This document shows positions 18,417-29,140 of a stretch of DNA of 64,000 nucleotides, in pieces (the stretch's first letter is position 1; each line of letters begins with the position of its first letter). The DNA lies in assembly GCA_902622795.1 (NCBI GenBank), contig CACNRD010000006.1, positions 1 through 64,000 of the forward strand, written 5' to 3'. Under the pieces are notes generated by a model, which had not been told where the DNA came from, did not search any database, and worked only from the letters and a program-made list of their open reading frames with translations. The position numbers and the translations under genes were made by a program. The DNA is from an uncultured Pelagibacteraceae bacterium. GTDB lineage: Bacteria > Pseudomonadota > Alphaproteobacteria > Pelagibacterales > Pelagibacteraceae.

Positions 18417-19309
18417 CTTCTACCAAAGTCAGGTTTATTTATATCTTGTTTTAATTTAATAATTTTTGATCGCACTCTTTTAGTTTGAATTAATTTTTTT
18501 AATATTGATTTGTTGTTTTTTAAATTTATATCTTTTTTAAAGGCTTTTAAATTTTTGATAAATAAATCAATAGCTTTTGAAATATTATTACTATTATTAA
18601 AAAAAATATCTCTCCACATGATTTCATTTGAAGCAGCTATTCGTGAAAAATCTCTCAATCCTCCTGCGCTAAATTTGATTAAGTTATAATTTTGTTTTTT
18701 TTCAAAATCTTGTGCTGATTTTACCAAATTGTAAGCGATTAGATGAGGTAAATGACTAGTTATAGAAAAAATTTTATCGTGTTTTTCAGGTGTCATAACA
18801 ATAACTTTTGATCCCATTTTTTTCCAAAAATTATCTAAAATATGTAAATGTTTTTTTTTTGTATTTTTTTCTTTTATTAAAATACACCAACGATCTTGAA
18901 ACAAATTTTCCTTTCCATGCTCCGGGCCACTTACTTCAGAGCCTGCAATAGGATGACTTTGTGTCCAATTTATCTTTTTTTTTAAAAATTTTTTTATAAG
19001 TTTTGAGGTCTCTATTTTAGATGATCCTATGTCTGTAATTAATGTTTTAGGTGAAATAAAATTATTTATTTTTAAGATTAGATTTTTATATTCACTCATT
19101 GGAGTACAAAAAATAATTAGATCATAATTAATTGCTCCTTTGTCGAGCTTGTCAATAACAATACCTGGAAGCCTTAGCTTCTTTATTTTTGAAACATTTG
19201 ATTTTAATTTTTCATAAATGAATATTTTTTTAGCTATTTTTTTTTTATGGATACGTCTCAATAAAGATGATCCTAATAAACCACATCCAATAATTAAAAT
19301 ATTATTCAT
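18413..19309 (-). CDS. tyrA: Prephenate/arogenate dehydrogenase
   Basis: A 298-residue NAD(P)-dependent enzyme of tyrosine synthesis, oxidatively decarboxylating prephenate (or arogenate). It opens with the Rossmann motif IIGCGLLGSSLLRR; SHPIAGSEVSGPEHG carries the catalytic histidine, and ITSHLPHLIAYNLV and GGLRDFSRIAASN are further family blocks. No chorismate mutase or ACT domain is attached, so it is the monofunctional TyrC type. It begins one base after the hisC stop; hisC-tyrA opposite metX-metW is a familiar alphaproteobacterial arrangement. Confidence 0.93.
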   Translation of the reverse strand: MNNILIIGCGLLGSSLLRRIHKKKIAKKIFIYEKLKSNVSKIKKLRLPGIVIDKLDKGAINYDLIIFCTPMSEYKNLILKINNFISPKTLITDIGSSKIETSKLIKKFLKKKINWTQSHPIAGSEVSGPEHGKENLFQDRWCILIKEKNTKKKHLHILDNFWKKMGSKVIVMTPEKHDKIFSITSHLPHLIAYNLVKSAQDFEKKQNYNLIKFSAGGLRDFSRIAASNEIMWRDIFFNNSNNISKAIDLFIKNLKAFKKDINLKNNKSILKKLIQTKRVRSKIIKLKQDINKPDFGRS

Positions 19310-20392
19310 TTAATTTAATATTTTTTTTACAGTATTCATAAATTTTAAATTTTCTTCCTTAGACCCTATAGTTAATCTTAATTTATTTTTAATACCATAA
19401 CCATCCTCAGTTGATCTTAAGATAACACCTTTTTGTTTCAATTTTTCATATAAATATTTTGCCGAAATTTTACAATTGTCAAAATTTAAAAATAAAAAAT
19501 TTGCTGAAATTTTATTTGAAGAAATATTATAGATCTCAAGAAATTTTTTTAATTTTTTAGCATAGAATAAATTATGATTAACAGATCTATTTATAAATTT
19601 TTTGTCCTCAAGTGACTCTGCAGCTGCTAGTTGTGCTACCCCGTTTACATTGAATGGTGGTTTTATCACATTTAAAGCATCTATTATTTTTTTTGATCCA
19701 TAACCCCAACCTACTCTTAAAGATGCTAGTCCAAACATTTTTGAAAATGTCCTCAAGATAAAAACATTATCTCTATTTCTAAATAAATCTAAACCAGAGG
19801 TGTAATCATTATTTTTCATATATTCGGAATAAGCATCATCAACCACAAGTAAAATATTTTTATTTAATTTATGTCTTAGCTCTAATATTTCTTTTTTTGT
19901 CAAATAAGTAGCAGTTGGATTATTTGGGTTAGCAATAAATACTATTTTTGTTTTTCTTGAAATTTTTTTTAAAATTTCTTTTATCGAGACTTTAAAATTT
20001 AACTCTTTTGCAAATAAAACTTTGGCACCTACAATTTTTGCGTAAATTCTGTACATCAAAAAACTATATTCTGGGACTATTACTTCGTCTTTTGGATTTA
20101 AATATAATTGACACAACATTTGGATTATCTCGTCAGATCCTGCTCCACAAATGATTTTATTAACATCACACTTGTATTTTTTTGAAATTGCTTTCCTCAA
20201 TTCTTGGGACTTTCCATCAGGATATTTATCTAAAATCATTTTCTTATTTGATATCAATTTCTTTGCCATTGGGCTGATGCCAAGAGCAGATTCATTGGCT
20301 GAAAGTTTTATAACTTTTTTTAGCTTTTTAACCTTTGACTTACCGGGTTTATAGGCTTCGATCTTAAATTTTTTAAATTTTGGAGTAATCAT
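19310..20392 (-). CDS. hisC: Histidinol-phosphate aminotransferase
   Basis: A 360-residue fold-type I PLP aminotransferase. Conserved parts are KLSANESALG near the N-terminus, DKYPDG, CGAGSDEIIQ, ANPNNPTATYL, DDAYSEY and the PLP-lysine region RTFSKMFGLASLRVGWGYG. HisC makes histidinol phosphate for histidine synthesis. Because it is fused operonically to tyrA, it may also, or mainly, serve aromatic amino acid transamination, as HisC paralogues do in several bacteria. It is divergent from metX; the 191-bp gap between them holds the metX promoter and riboswitch. Confidence 0.9.
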   Translation of the reverse strand: MITPKFKKFKIEAYKPGKSKVKKLKKVIKLSANESALGISPMAKKLISNKKMILDKYPDGKSQELRKAISKKYKCDVNKIICGAGSDEIIQMLCQLYLNPKDEVIVPEYSFLMYRIYAKIVGAKVLFAKELNFKVSIKEILKKISRKTKIVFIANPNNPTATYLTKKEILELRHKLNKNILLVVDDAYSEYMKNNDYTSGLDLFRNRDNVFILRTFSKMFGLASLRVGWGYGSKKIIDALNVIKPPFNVNGVAQLAAAESLEDKKFINRSVNHNLFYAKKLKKFLEIYNISSNKISANFLFLNFDNCKISAKYLYEKLKQKGVILRSTEDGYGIKNKLRLTIGSKEENLKFMNTVKKILN

Positions 20393-20465
20393 TTTTTTAA
20401 TTTTATGAGCTCTTTATAGATAAAATTACAAATTTTTATAGACAATAAGACGATTTTTAAAAAAA

Positions 20466-20494
20466 TTGACATAATAAATAAGTTCTAGTACAAA
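20466..20494 (+). promoter_or_regulatory. Promoter for metX
   Basis: A perfect TTGACA (20466-20471) is followed after 17 bp by TACAAA (20489-20494, 4 of 6 matches to the -10 box). The predicted transcription start, about 20501, coincides with the first base of the SAM-II aptamer, so the RNA would begin with the riboswitch itself. That agreement between two independent signals strengthens both calls. Confidence 0.65.
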
Positions 20495-20500
20495 AATTAT

Positions 20501-20549
20501 GCGCTGATTTAACTGAATTGCGAGCGCTTAAAAAAAACCGCTAAAATAG
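20501..20549 (+). ncRNA. SAM-II riboswitch upstream of metX
   Basis: The sequence follows the SAM-II (metA/metX) consensus. P1 forms between GCGCT (20501-20505) and AGCGC (20523-20527), enclosing the conserved GATTTAACTGAATTGCG loop; an A-rich linker leads to the downstream pseudoknot partner ending CCGCTAAAAT (about 20539-20548). SAM-II binds S-adenosylmethionine and in known cases blocks translation of methionine-synthesis genes. Here it ends about 35 nt before the metX ATG, on the same strand. The structurally studied SAM-II aptamer came from a Sargasso Sea metX sequence, which fits this organism. Confidence 0.93.
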
Positions 20550-20583
20550 TTTTTTTTCTCTCAATTCAAATAATAGCCTTGTT

Positions 20584-21702
20584 ATGAATACTGAGAATAA
20601 TATTAAAACCCTGATAGTAAAAAAACCTTTAAAATTAGATTGTGGAAAAACTATTAATGAATTCCCAATAGCATATGAAACTTATGGTTCATTAAATAAA
20701 AAAAAAGATAATGCCATTTTGGTTTTTCATGCGTTAACTGGAGATCAATTTGTGACTGGTTTAAATCCGGTAACAAAGAAAGATGGTTGGTGGTCTTATG
20801 CGGTTGGTCCTGATAAAGCAATCGATACCAAAAAATACTTTGTTATTTGTGCAAATGTAATTGGTGGATGCATGGGCTCTTTTGGACCAAGCCATGAAGA
20901 CCCTAATACTGGGACTGCTTTTGGTACAAATTTTCCAGTTATAACTATTAACGATATGGTTAATGCACAATATAATTTGCTTGACCATTTTGGAATAGAT
21001 AAACTTTTTTCAATCGCAGGTGGCTCAATGGGTGGTATGCAGGTACTTCAATTTATTAGTAATTTTCCTGATAAAGCTAAAACGGTTATCCCAATCGCAT
21101 GTACGTCCAGTCACTCAGCGCAAAATATTGCATTTAATGAATTAGGAAGACAGGCAATAGCTGCTGATAGTAATTGGAAAAATGGAAATTACTCCTCTGA
21201 AGATACAATCCCAAATAAAGGTTTGGCTGTTGCAAGAATGGCTGCACATATAACTTATCTCTCAAAAAAAGGTCTCCAAGAAAAATTTGGAAGAAAACTA
21301 CAAGAACGAGAGGATTTGAAATTTGGTTTTGATGCAGATTTTCAAATAGAAAGTTATTTACGATATCAAGGTTCAGTATTTGTCGACAGGTTCGATGCTA
21401 ATAGCTATCTTTATATCACAAGAGCAATGGATTATTTTGATTTAGCAAAACAATTCAAGGGTAATTTATCTGATGCATTTAGAGCTACAAGAGCAAAGTT
21501 TTTTATAATATCTTTTACATCTGACTGGCTTTATCCAACACAAGAAAACAAGGATATTGTCATCGCCTTAAATTCTATTGGTGCAGATGTGGGTTTTGTT
21601 GAAATAGAGTCTGATAAAGGTCACGATTCATTTTTATTAGATGTCCCAGACTTTTTAAATGCACTAAAAAACTTTTTAGATAAATCCTATATAGAAAATT
21701 AA
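20584..21702 (+). CDS. metX: Homoserine O-acetyltransferase (or O-succinyltransferase), MetX type
   Basis: A 372-residue alpha/beta-hydrolase-fold acyltransferase for the first committed step of methionine synthesis. The nucleophile is Ser148 in AGGSMGGMQ; the catalytic Asp (FTSDWLYPTQE) and His (KGHDSFLLD) lie near the end. ALTGDQF, the FVICANVIGGCMGS block and DRFDANSYLYITRAMDYFD are MetX hallmarks. Acyl-donor specificity (acetyl- versus succinyl-CoA) varies among MetX proteins and is not decided here. It is controlled by the SAM-II RNA directly upstream and followed after 2 bp by metW, its usual partner. Confidence 0.95.
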   Translation: MNTENNIKTLIVKKPLKLDCGKTINEFPIAYETYGSLNKKKDNAILVFHALTGDQFVTGLNPVTKKDGWWSYAVGPDKAIDTKKYFVICANVIGGCMGSFGPSHEDPNTGTAFGTNFPVITINDMVNAQYNLLDHFGIDKLFSIAGGSMGGMQVLQFISNFPDKAKTVIPIACTSSHSAQNIAFNELGRQAIAADSNWKNGNYSSEDTIPNKGLAVARMAAHITYLSKKGLQEKFGRKLQEREDLKFGFDADFQIESYLRYQGSVFVDRFDANSYLYITRAMDYFDLAKQFKGNLSDAFRATRAKFFIISFTSDWLYPTQENKDIVIALNSIGADVGFVEIESDKGHDSFLLDVPDFLNALKNFLDKSYIEN

Positions 21703-21704
21703 TT

Positions 21705-22301
21705 ATGAAAAACGAATTTCAAGTAATAGCTGAATTAATAGAAAAAGATAAAAAGGTATTAGATGTAGGTTGTGGAGATGGAACTTTAATGGAGTTTTTA
21801 AAAAACAACAAAAAAACTAATATTAGAGGACTAGAGATATCAAAAAACAAAGTACAAGAGTGTATTGCAAAGGGATTGACTGTAATTGAAGGAAATGCAG
21901 AAAAAGATCTTACACAATTCCCAGACAAATCTTTCGACTATGTTGTTCTTAGTCAGACTCTTCAAGCTTTCTTAAATCCCGAACTAGTTATAAATGAACT
22001 TTTAAGGGTTGGAAAAAAAGCGATTGTAACTATTCCAAACTTTGGTTATTGGAGAATAAGACTACATTTACTATTAAAAGGGACAATGCCAATTACTAAA
22101 ACATTACCAGATGAATGGTACAATACTCCTAATATTCATATGTGTTCAATTAAGGATTTTTTTCACTTTGTGAAATCAAGAAACATTAAAATCTTTAAAT
22201 CATTGGCTATTAACAATCAGAACGCTTCAATAATAAATGATAGTAATTTAACAATTAAAAATTTTTTCGCAGATCTAGGAATATTTTTAATAGAGAAATA
22301 A
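21705..22301 (+). CDS. metW: Methionine biosynthesis protein MetW
   Basis: A 198-residue protein with a class I SAM-methyltransferase fold: motif I VLDVGCGDGTLM (about 20-31), then RGLEIS and the strand FDYVVLSQTLQAF. NELLRVGKKAIVTIPNFGYW and the WYNTPNIHMCSIKDF block identify MetW. In other bacteria MetW acts together with MetX, enhancing acyltransferase activity; no methyl acceptor is established. It starts 2 bp after metX, so it is under the same riboswitch. Confidence 0.95.
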   Translation: MKNEFQVIAELIEKDKKVLDVGCGDGTLMEFLKNNKKTNIRGLEISKNKVQECIAKGLTVIEGNAEKDLTQFPDKSFDYVVLSQTLQAFLNPELVINELLRVGKKAIVTIPNFGYWRIRLHLLLKGTMPITKTLPDEWYNTPNIHMCSIKDFFHFVKSRNIKIFKSLAINNQNASIINDSNLTIKNFFADLGIFLIEK

Positions 22302-22302
22302 A

Positions 22303-23022
22303 ATGAAAGTAGAAATTATTTCATGTCTCCAAGATAATTATAGTTATTTAATTATAGATGAGACCAATAGTTTGGCATGTGTTGTTGACCCAAGCGAGGC
22401 TAGTCCAATAGTTAATTATCTAAAAAATAAAAATATTAATCTAAAATATATTTTAAATACTCATCATCATTTTGATCATATTGGGGGTAATAAGGAATTA
22501 AAAAAAAAATATAATAGTATTGTTGTTGGCTTTAAACATGATTCAGAAAGAATTCCAGAAATTGATATCTGTCTTGATGACAATGAAATATGGAAAAGTG
22601 ATAATTTTGTAGCTAAAATAATTCATGTTCCTGGACATACTAAGGGCCATATTTGTTTTCATTTTTATAAAGATAAATTACTATTTACTGGAGACACTCT
22701 TTTTTCCCTTGGCTGTGGGAGAATTTTTGAAGGTACCTACGAACAAATGTTTAGTTCTTTAAATAAGATTAAAGCTATGCCTCTTGATACTCAAATTTAT
22801 TGTGGTCACGAATATACTCTTAATAATTCAAAATTTTGTATCAAACATGATTCTGAAAATTTAAATCTTAAAAAAAAAATACAAAATATTCAAATAAAGT
22901 TAAAGAACAGCTTGCCCACAATTCCGTCTACACTTAAAGAAGAATTGGATTGCAATATTTTTCTAAGAGCAAAAGATGTCAAAACCTTTTCAAAACTAAG
23001 AGATTTAAAGGATAATTTCTAG
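22303..23022 (+). CDS. gloB: Hydroxyacylglutathione hydrolase (glyoxalase II)
   Basis: A 239-residue metallo-beta-lactamase-fold hydrolase. The dinuclear-metal motif is NTHHHFDHIGG (about 52-62); GHTKGH, TGDTLFSLGCGRIFEGT and YCGHEYT supply further metal ligands and glyoxalase II identity. It cleaves S-lactoylglutathione to lactate and glutathione in methylglyoxal detoxification. It follows metW after one base and may be transcribed from the metX promoter; a separate promoter starts right after it for rplU. Confidence 0.93.
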   Translation: MKVEIISCLQDNYSYLIIDETNSLACVVDPSEASPIVNYLKNKNINLKYILNTHHHFDHIGGNKELKKKYNSIVVGFKHDSERIPEIDICLDDNEIWKSDNFVAKIIHVPGHTKGHICFHFYKDKLLFTGDTLFSLGCGRIFEGTYEQMFSSLNKIKAMPLDTQIYCGHEYTLNNSKFCIKHDSENLNLKKKIQNIQIKLKNSLPTIPSTLKEELDCNIFLRAKDVKTFSKLRDLKDNF

Positions 23023-23032
23023 TTAATTCGGC

Positions 23033-23060
23033 TTGACTAAAACTTGGCTACAACTATATT
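23033..23060 (+). promoter_or_regulatory. Promoter for rplU-rpmA-obgE
   Basis: TTGACT (23033-23038) and TATATT (23055-23060) are spaced 16 bp apart, each matching the sigma-70 consensus at 5 of 6 positions. The start would be near 23067, giving a leader of about 20 nt before the rplU ATG at 23088. This splits the plus-strand run into a methionine unit and a ribosome-related unit. Confidence 0.6.
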
Positions 23061-23087
23061 GCGGATATTTAAATAAATATTCATACT

Positions 23088-23486
23088 ATGTCTTACGCAG
23101 TTATAAAAACAGGTGGAAAACAATACAAAGTTAAGTCTGGAGAAATTCTTAAGGTAGAGAAGCTTCCAGATTCAAAACCTGAAACAAAAATTGAATTTAA
23201 TGAAATTCTAGCATATGGGGATGATAAATCTATTGAGGTCGGAGCTCCTCATGTAAGTGGAGCAAAAGTCGAAGCTGATTTAATTAAAAACAGTAAAAAT
23301 AGAACTATACTAATTTTTAAAAAAAGAAGAAGACACAATTCAAGAAGAAAAAATGGACATCGACAAGAGTATTCTATGATAAGAATAAATAAAATTTTTT
23401 CAAAAGATGGTAAAGTTTTATCTGAAGCTAAAGAAGTTTCTAAGAAGCCAAAAAAAGAAGAAACTAAAGAAGCGGTAAGCAAATAA
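23088..23486 (+). CDS. rplU: 50S ribosomal protein L21
   Basis: A 132-residue protein with the L21 landmarks [15 protein letters not shown] at the start and [20 protein letters not shown] (about 78-97), the part that contacts 23S rRNA. The E. coli protein has 103 residues; the extra length here is a charged Lys/Glu tail (from about residue 110), resembling in kind the tails on S16 and L19 elsewhere in the window. The order rplU-rpmA-obgE is conserved across bacteria. Confidence 0.97.
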   Translation: MSYAVIKTGGKQYKVKSGEILKVEKLPDSKPETKIEFNEILAYGDDKSIEVGAPHVSGAKVEADLIKNSKNRTILIFKKRRRHNSRRKNGHRQEYSMIRINKIFSKDGKVLSEAKEVSKKPKKEETKEAVSK

Positions 23487-23499
23487 AACAAGGTAAATT

Positions 23500-23754
23500 A
23501 TGGCAACAAAAAAAGCAGGTGGATCATCAAGAAACGGACGAGATAGTGCCGGACGAAGATTGGGTGTTAAAAAATATGGTGGTGAAACAGTCGTACCTGG
23601 TAATATAATTGTAAGACAAAGAGGAACTAAAATTTTTCCTGGTGAGAATGTAGGCATGGGTAAAGATCATTCTATTTTTTCAGTAGTTAAAGGTAAAGTT
23701 GTATTCAAAAAATCAAAAGCAGATAGAACTTTCGTTTCAGTAAAACCCAATTAA
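23500..23754 (+). CDS. rpmA: 50S ribosomal protein L27
   Basis: An 84-residue protein beginning [16 protein letters not shown], whose flexible N-terminus reaches towards the peptidyl transferase centre. [29 protein letters not shown] and GKDHSIFS are the usual L27 blocks. Normal length. It lies 13 bp after rplU and 27 bp before obgE. Confidence 0.98.
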   Translation: MATKKAGGSSRNGRDSAGRRLGVKKYGGETVVPGNIIVRQRGTKIFPGENVGMGKDHSIFSVVKGKVVFKKSKADRTFVSVKPN

Positions 23755-23757
23755 TAG

Positions 23758-25861
<2,104 letters not shown>

Positions 25862-27112
25862 ATGATTAAATATATGAATTTAGTTGGAAGAAAAGCAAGA
25901 AAAGCTTTTGAACAGAAAATTGATACAAAAATCAAAAATAAAGTATTAAATAAATACGCAGAATTATTAGATAGTGAAAAAAAATTAATACTCAAGCAAA
26001 ACTTAAAAGATGCAAATTACGCCAGAAAAATAGGTATTAAAAATAATTTAATTAGTAGACTTTTAATAAATGAAACTAAGTTAAAAGATATTCAAAATTC
26101 AATTATTAAAATTGCAAAATTAAAAGATCCAGTTGGAAATGCTTTAGAAAAATGGAAAATGCCTAATGGTTTGAATATTAAAAAAATATCAATACCTATA
26201 GGAGTAATTGGAGTTATTTACGAGAGTAGGCCAAACGTTACCTCTGATGTAGCTAGTCTATGCTTTAAATCAGGAAATCCAGTAATTTTAAAAGGTGGCT
26301 CAGAAGCAATAAATACTAATAAAATTTTAGCAAAGATTTTTCGAAAAGCACTTAAAGTTAATAAAGTTGACGAAAACTTTATTCAATTCATTGATACAAA
26401 ACAGAGAAGAGTAGTGGATATTATGCTATCAGGTATGAAAAAATATATTGATGTAATTATTCCACGAGGTGGAAAAAATTTAGTAAAAAGAGTTCAAGAT
26501 TTATCTAGTGTACCCATTATCGGGCACCTTGAAGGACTTTGTCATACATATGTTGATAAAGATGCAACTTTAACTATGGCAAAAAAAGTTGTTTATAATG
26601 CAAAATTAAGAAATACAAGTATTTGCGGTGCAACAGAAACTATTCTGATTCATAAAAAAGTTGCAAAAAGTTTCTGTAATCCAATCTTGAAAGAGCTACA
26701 AAATAAAAATTGCAAAATATATGGAGATAGGTTTTTAAAAAAGTATTACAGAGGGAAAATATTGCCAGCTAAAGAAAAAAATTGGTCTACAGAATATTTA
26801 GCACCTGCCGTATCAGTAAAAATTGTAAATAATCTTGAAGAAAGTATTGATCATATAAACAAATATGGAACAATGCATACAGATTGTATAATTACAAATA
26901 ATAAAAAAACAGCCAAAAACTTTTTAAGAAATATTAAAAGCTCAATTGCTATGCATAATACATCAACTCAATTTGCTGACGGTGGAGAATTTGGATTTGG
27001 TGGAGAAGTAGGAATTTCTACAAATATATTACCTCCGAGAGGACCTGTAGGATTAAATCAATTAGTTTCTTATAAATATGAAATTACGAGTAAAGGAAAA
27101 ACAAGAAAATAA
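25862..27112 (+). CDS. proA: Gamma-glutamyl phosphate reductase
   Basis: Second enzyme of proline synthesis, an NADPH-dependent aldehyde-dehydrogenase-fold protein of 416 residues that reduces glutamyl-5-phosphate to the semialdehyde. Family blocks are IGVIGVIYESRPNVTSDVA, LKGGSEAINTN, VIIPRGGKNLV, the catalytic-cysteine region LRNTSICGATETIL and the C-terminal GGEFGFGGEVGIST and RGPVGLNQLVSYKY. Abuts proB; the 3' end overlaps the assigned nadD start. Confidence 0.97.
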   Translation: MIKYMNLVGRKARKAFEQKIDTKIKNKVLNKYAELLDSEKKLILKQNLKDANYARKIGIKNNLISRLLINETKLKDIQNSIIKIAKLKDPVGNALEKWKMPNGLNIKKISIPIGVIGVIYESRPNVTSDVASLCFKSGNPVILKGGSEAINTNKILAKIFRKALKVNKVDENFIQFIDTKQRRVVDIMLSGMKKYIDVIIPRGGKNLVKRVQDLSSVPIIGHLEGLCHTYVDKDATLTMAKKVVYNAKLRNTSICGATETILIHKKVAKSFCNPILKELQNKNCKIYGDRFLKKYYRGKILPAKEKNWSTEYLAPAVSVKIVNNLEESIDHINKYGTMHTDCIITNNKKTAKNFLRNIKSSIAMHNTSTQFADGGEFGFGGEVGISTNILPPRGPVGLNQLVSYKYEITSKGKTRK

Positions 27113-27635
27113 ATTGAATACTAAAAAAATTAAAATCGGGGTTCTGGGAGGTTCTTTTGATCCTGCACATAAAGGACACTTGGCAATATCTAAAGAAGCA
27201 AAAAAGAGATTTCAACTTCAAAATATAATCTGGGCTATAACAAAAAAAAATCCCTTTAAAGCTGAAAGTGAAACAACGGTTTTAAAAAGAATTAGAGAAT
27301 GTAGACGAATTATTGGTTCAAATTCATTTATAAAAGTGAAATTTTATGAAAATTTAATTGAATCAAACAAAACCATTGATCTCATCAACCACTTAAAAAA
27401 AAATAAAAATATTGAAATATATTTTTTAATGGGTGCAGATAATTTAATTAGCTTCCACAAGTGGCATAAGTCGAAATTAATTTCACAAAAATGCAACATT
27501 TTAGTATTTGATCGTCATGGATATAAAAAAAGTTCATTAAAATCAAAGACATTTAAGCAGCTTAATAAAGATGTACTTAAATTTATTGAATTTAAAAAAG
27601 TCAACATTTCATCTTCTCAATTAAGAAAAATTTGA
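27078..27635 (+). CDS. nadD: Nicotinate-nucleotide adenylyltransferase
   Basis: A nucleotidyltransferase making nicotinate adenine dinucleotide for NAD synthesis. The (H/T)xGH-type active site is GGSFDPAHKGHL; MGADNLISFHKWHK and the ISSSQLRK end motif confirm NadD. The start is uncertain: the ATG at 27078 gives 185 residues but overlaps proA by 35 bp and has no ribosome-binding site, and an in-frame TTG at 27114, just after the proA stop, would give a 173-residue protein that still contains every motif. At its end the protein closes shortly after the ISSS motif, as is normal. Confidence 0.92.
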   Translation: MKLRVKEKQENKLNTKKIKIGVLGGSFDPAHKGHLAISKEAKKRFQLQNIIWAITKKNPFKAESETTVLKRIRECRRIIGSNSFIKVKFYENLIESNKTIDLINHLKKNKNIEIYFLMGADNLISFHKWHKSKLISQKCNILVFDRHGYKKSSLKSKTFKQLNKDVLKFIEFKKVNISSSQLRKI

Positions 27636-27652
27636 TAGTCTAAATTTAATTA

Positions 27653-28003
27653 ATGGATAAAATTTCAGATCTTAAAAAAATTGTAATCAACACTCTCGAT
27701 CTTAATAAAGCACAGAACATAATAACAATTGATTTAAAAGATAAGAGTTCAATGGCTGATTATATGATTATTGCCAGCGGCACTTCTTCAAGACATATTC
27801 AGTCATTATCAGAACAAGTTTTAGAAAAGTTAAAAAAAAATGGAGTTCCAGATTCTAAGATTGAGGGTAAACAAAGTAATGAATGGAAATTAGTTGATGG
27901 TATAGATTTAATCGTTCATATTTTTCATCCTGAAAAAAGAAAATTCTATGAACTTGAAAAAATTTGGTCAGAATTTATTCCAAAAGAAAAAGTTATGATA
28001 TGA
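27653..28003 (+). CDS. rsfS: Ribosomal silencing factor RsfS
   Basis: A 116-residue member of the Iojap/RsfS family, which binds L14 and blocks subunit joining when nutrients are scarce. DKSSMADYMIIASGTSSRH, EGKQSNEWKLVDG and VHIFHPEKRKFYELEKIW are the characteristic blocks. The position after nadD is conserved across bacteria. The stop overlaps the next gene in ATATGA. In many alphaproteobacteria rlmH follows; it is missing here. Confidence 0.95.
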   Translation: MDKISDLKKIVINTLDLNKAQNIITIDLKDKSSMADYMIIASGTSSRHIQSLSEQVLEKLKKNGVPDSKIEGKQSNEWKLVDGIDLIVHIFHPEKRKFYELEKIWSEFIPKEKVMI

Positions 28004-29139
28004 AATTATTTAAAACATATTTAATAATTTTTTTGTCTATTTTTTTTTTTAATAGCAGCGTAAATACAGCTGAGACTGATATTTATAAAAAAATTGATCT
28101 TTTTGGTGAAGTCCTAGAAAAAATAAACAAAGAGTACGTAGATGAGATAAATCAGTCTGAAAGTATGGACTCAGCTATCAATGGTCTCCTTCAATCTCTT
28201 GATCCTTACTCCGCATATATGTCACCAAAAATTCTTGAACAGATGCAAACGGAGACAAGTGGTGAATTTGGAGGTCTAGGTATTGAAGTAAGTATGGAGG
28301 CTGGTGTAGTTAAGGTAATATCACCTATAGATGATACACCTGCTGCAAGGGCAGGACTAAAAGCTGGTGACTACATTGTAAAAATAAATAATATTCAAGT
28401 ACAAGGTAAATCCTTAGCAGAAGCTGTAGATTTGATGAGGGGGCCGGTTGGTTCTGGAATAGAACTAACTGTGAGGCGAAGAGGAGAAAAAAAAGCACTA
28501 ACATTTAATATTGTTAGAGAAATAATAGAAATTAAATCAGTCAAATCTGAAATTTTAGAAAATAATATAGGATATATAAGACTTACATCATTTAATGAAA
28601 ATAGTAGCGATCAAATTGAAAAACAGGTTAAAAAATTAAAAAAAAATGAAAATGTAAATGCGTTTATTTTAGATTTAAGGAATAATCCAGGAGGACTATT
28701 ATCTCAAGCTATAACAATCTCAGATTTTTTTTTAGATAATGGGGAGATAGTATCTACAAAAAGTAGAAAAAAATCAGAGAATAGAAAGTGGTTTGCTAAA
28801 AAAGGAGATATTACAGATGGAAAAACATTGTTGGTGTTAATTAATTATGGTTCAGCCTCTGCCTCTGAAATAGTTGCTGGTGCACTTAAGGACCATAAAA
28901 GAGCAATAATTGTTGGAGAAAACAGTTATGGAAAAGGATCTGTACAATCTATCATTCCACTTAAAAATAAAGGTGCTATACGATTAACCGTTGCAAAATA
29001 CTATCTGCCATCCGGAAAATCTATTTCTGAGGTCGGTGTCAGACCTGATATTGAAATCAATGAAGACGGAGATAGTTTTAAGATAAAGAGTGACACAGAC
29101 AATCAACTAAGTTACGCCATTAAGTTACTCAACGGATAA
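28000..29139 (+). CDS. ctpA: Carboxy-terminal processing peptidase CtpA (S41 family)
   Basis: A 379-residue periplasmic serine protease. The N-terminus (LFKTYLIIFLSIFFFNSS) is a signal peptide or anchor, which is why I start at the ATG at 28000 rather than at the upstream in-frame ATG at 27964 inside rsfS. A PDZ domain (GLGIEVSMEAG to RRRGEK) precedes the S41 core, with the catalytic serine in NYGSASASEIVAGAL and the lysine in GENSYGKGSVQ. Such proteases trim envelope proteins and murein enzymes. The gene overlaps the rsfS stop by 4 bp and is followed by rppH after 1 bp. Confidence 0.94.
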   Translation: MKLFKTYLIIFLSIFFFNSSVNTAETDIYKKIDLFGEVLEKINKEYVDEINQSESMDSAINGLLQSLDPYSAYMSPKILEQMQTETSGEFGGLGIEVSMEAGVVKVISPIDDTPAARAGLKAGDYIVKINNIQVQGKSLAEAVDLMRGPVGSGIELTVRRRGEKKALTFNIVREIIEIKSVKSEILENNIGYIRLTSFNENSSDQIEKQVKKLKKNENVNAFILDLRNNPGGLLSQAITISDFFLDNGEIVSTKSRKKSENRKWFAKKGDITDGKTLLVLINYGSASASEIVAGALKDHKRAIIVGENSYGKGSVQSIIPLKNKGAIRLTVAKYYLPSGKSISEVGVRPDIEINEDGDSFKIKSDTDNQLSYAIKLLNG

Positions 29140-29140
29140 C

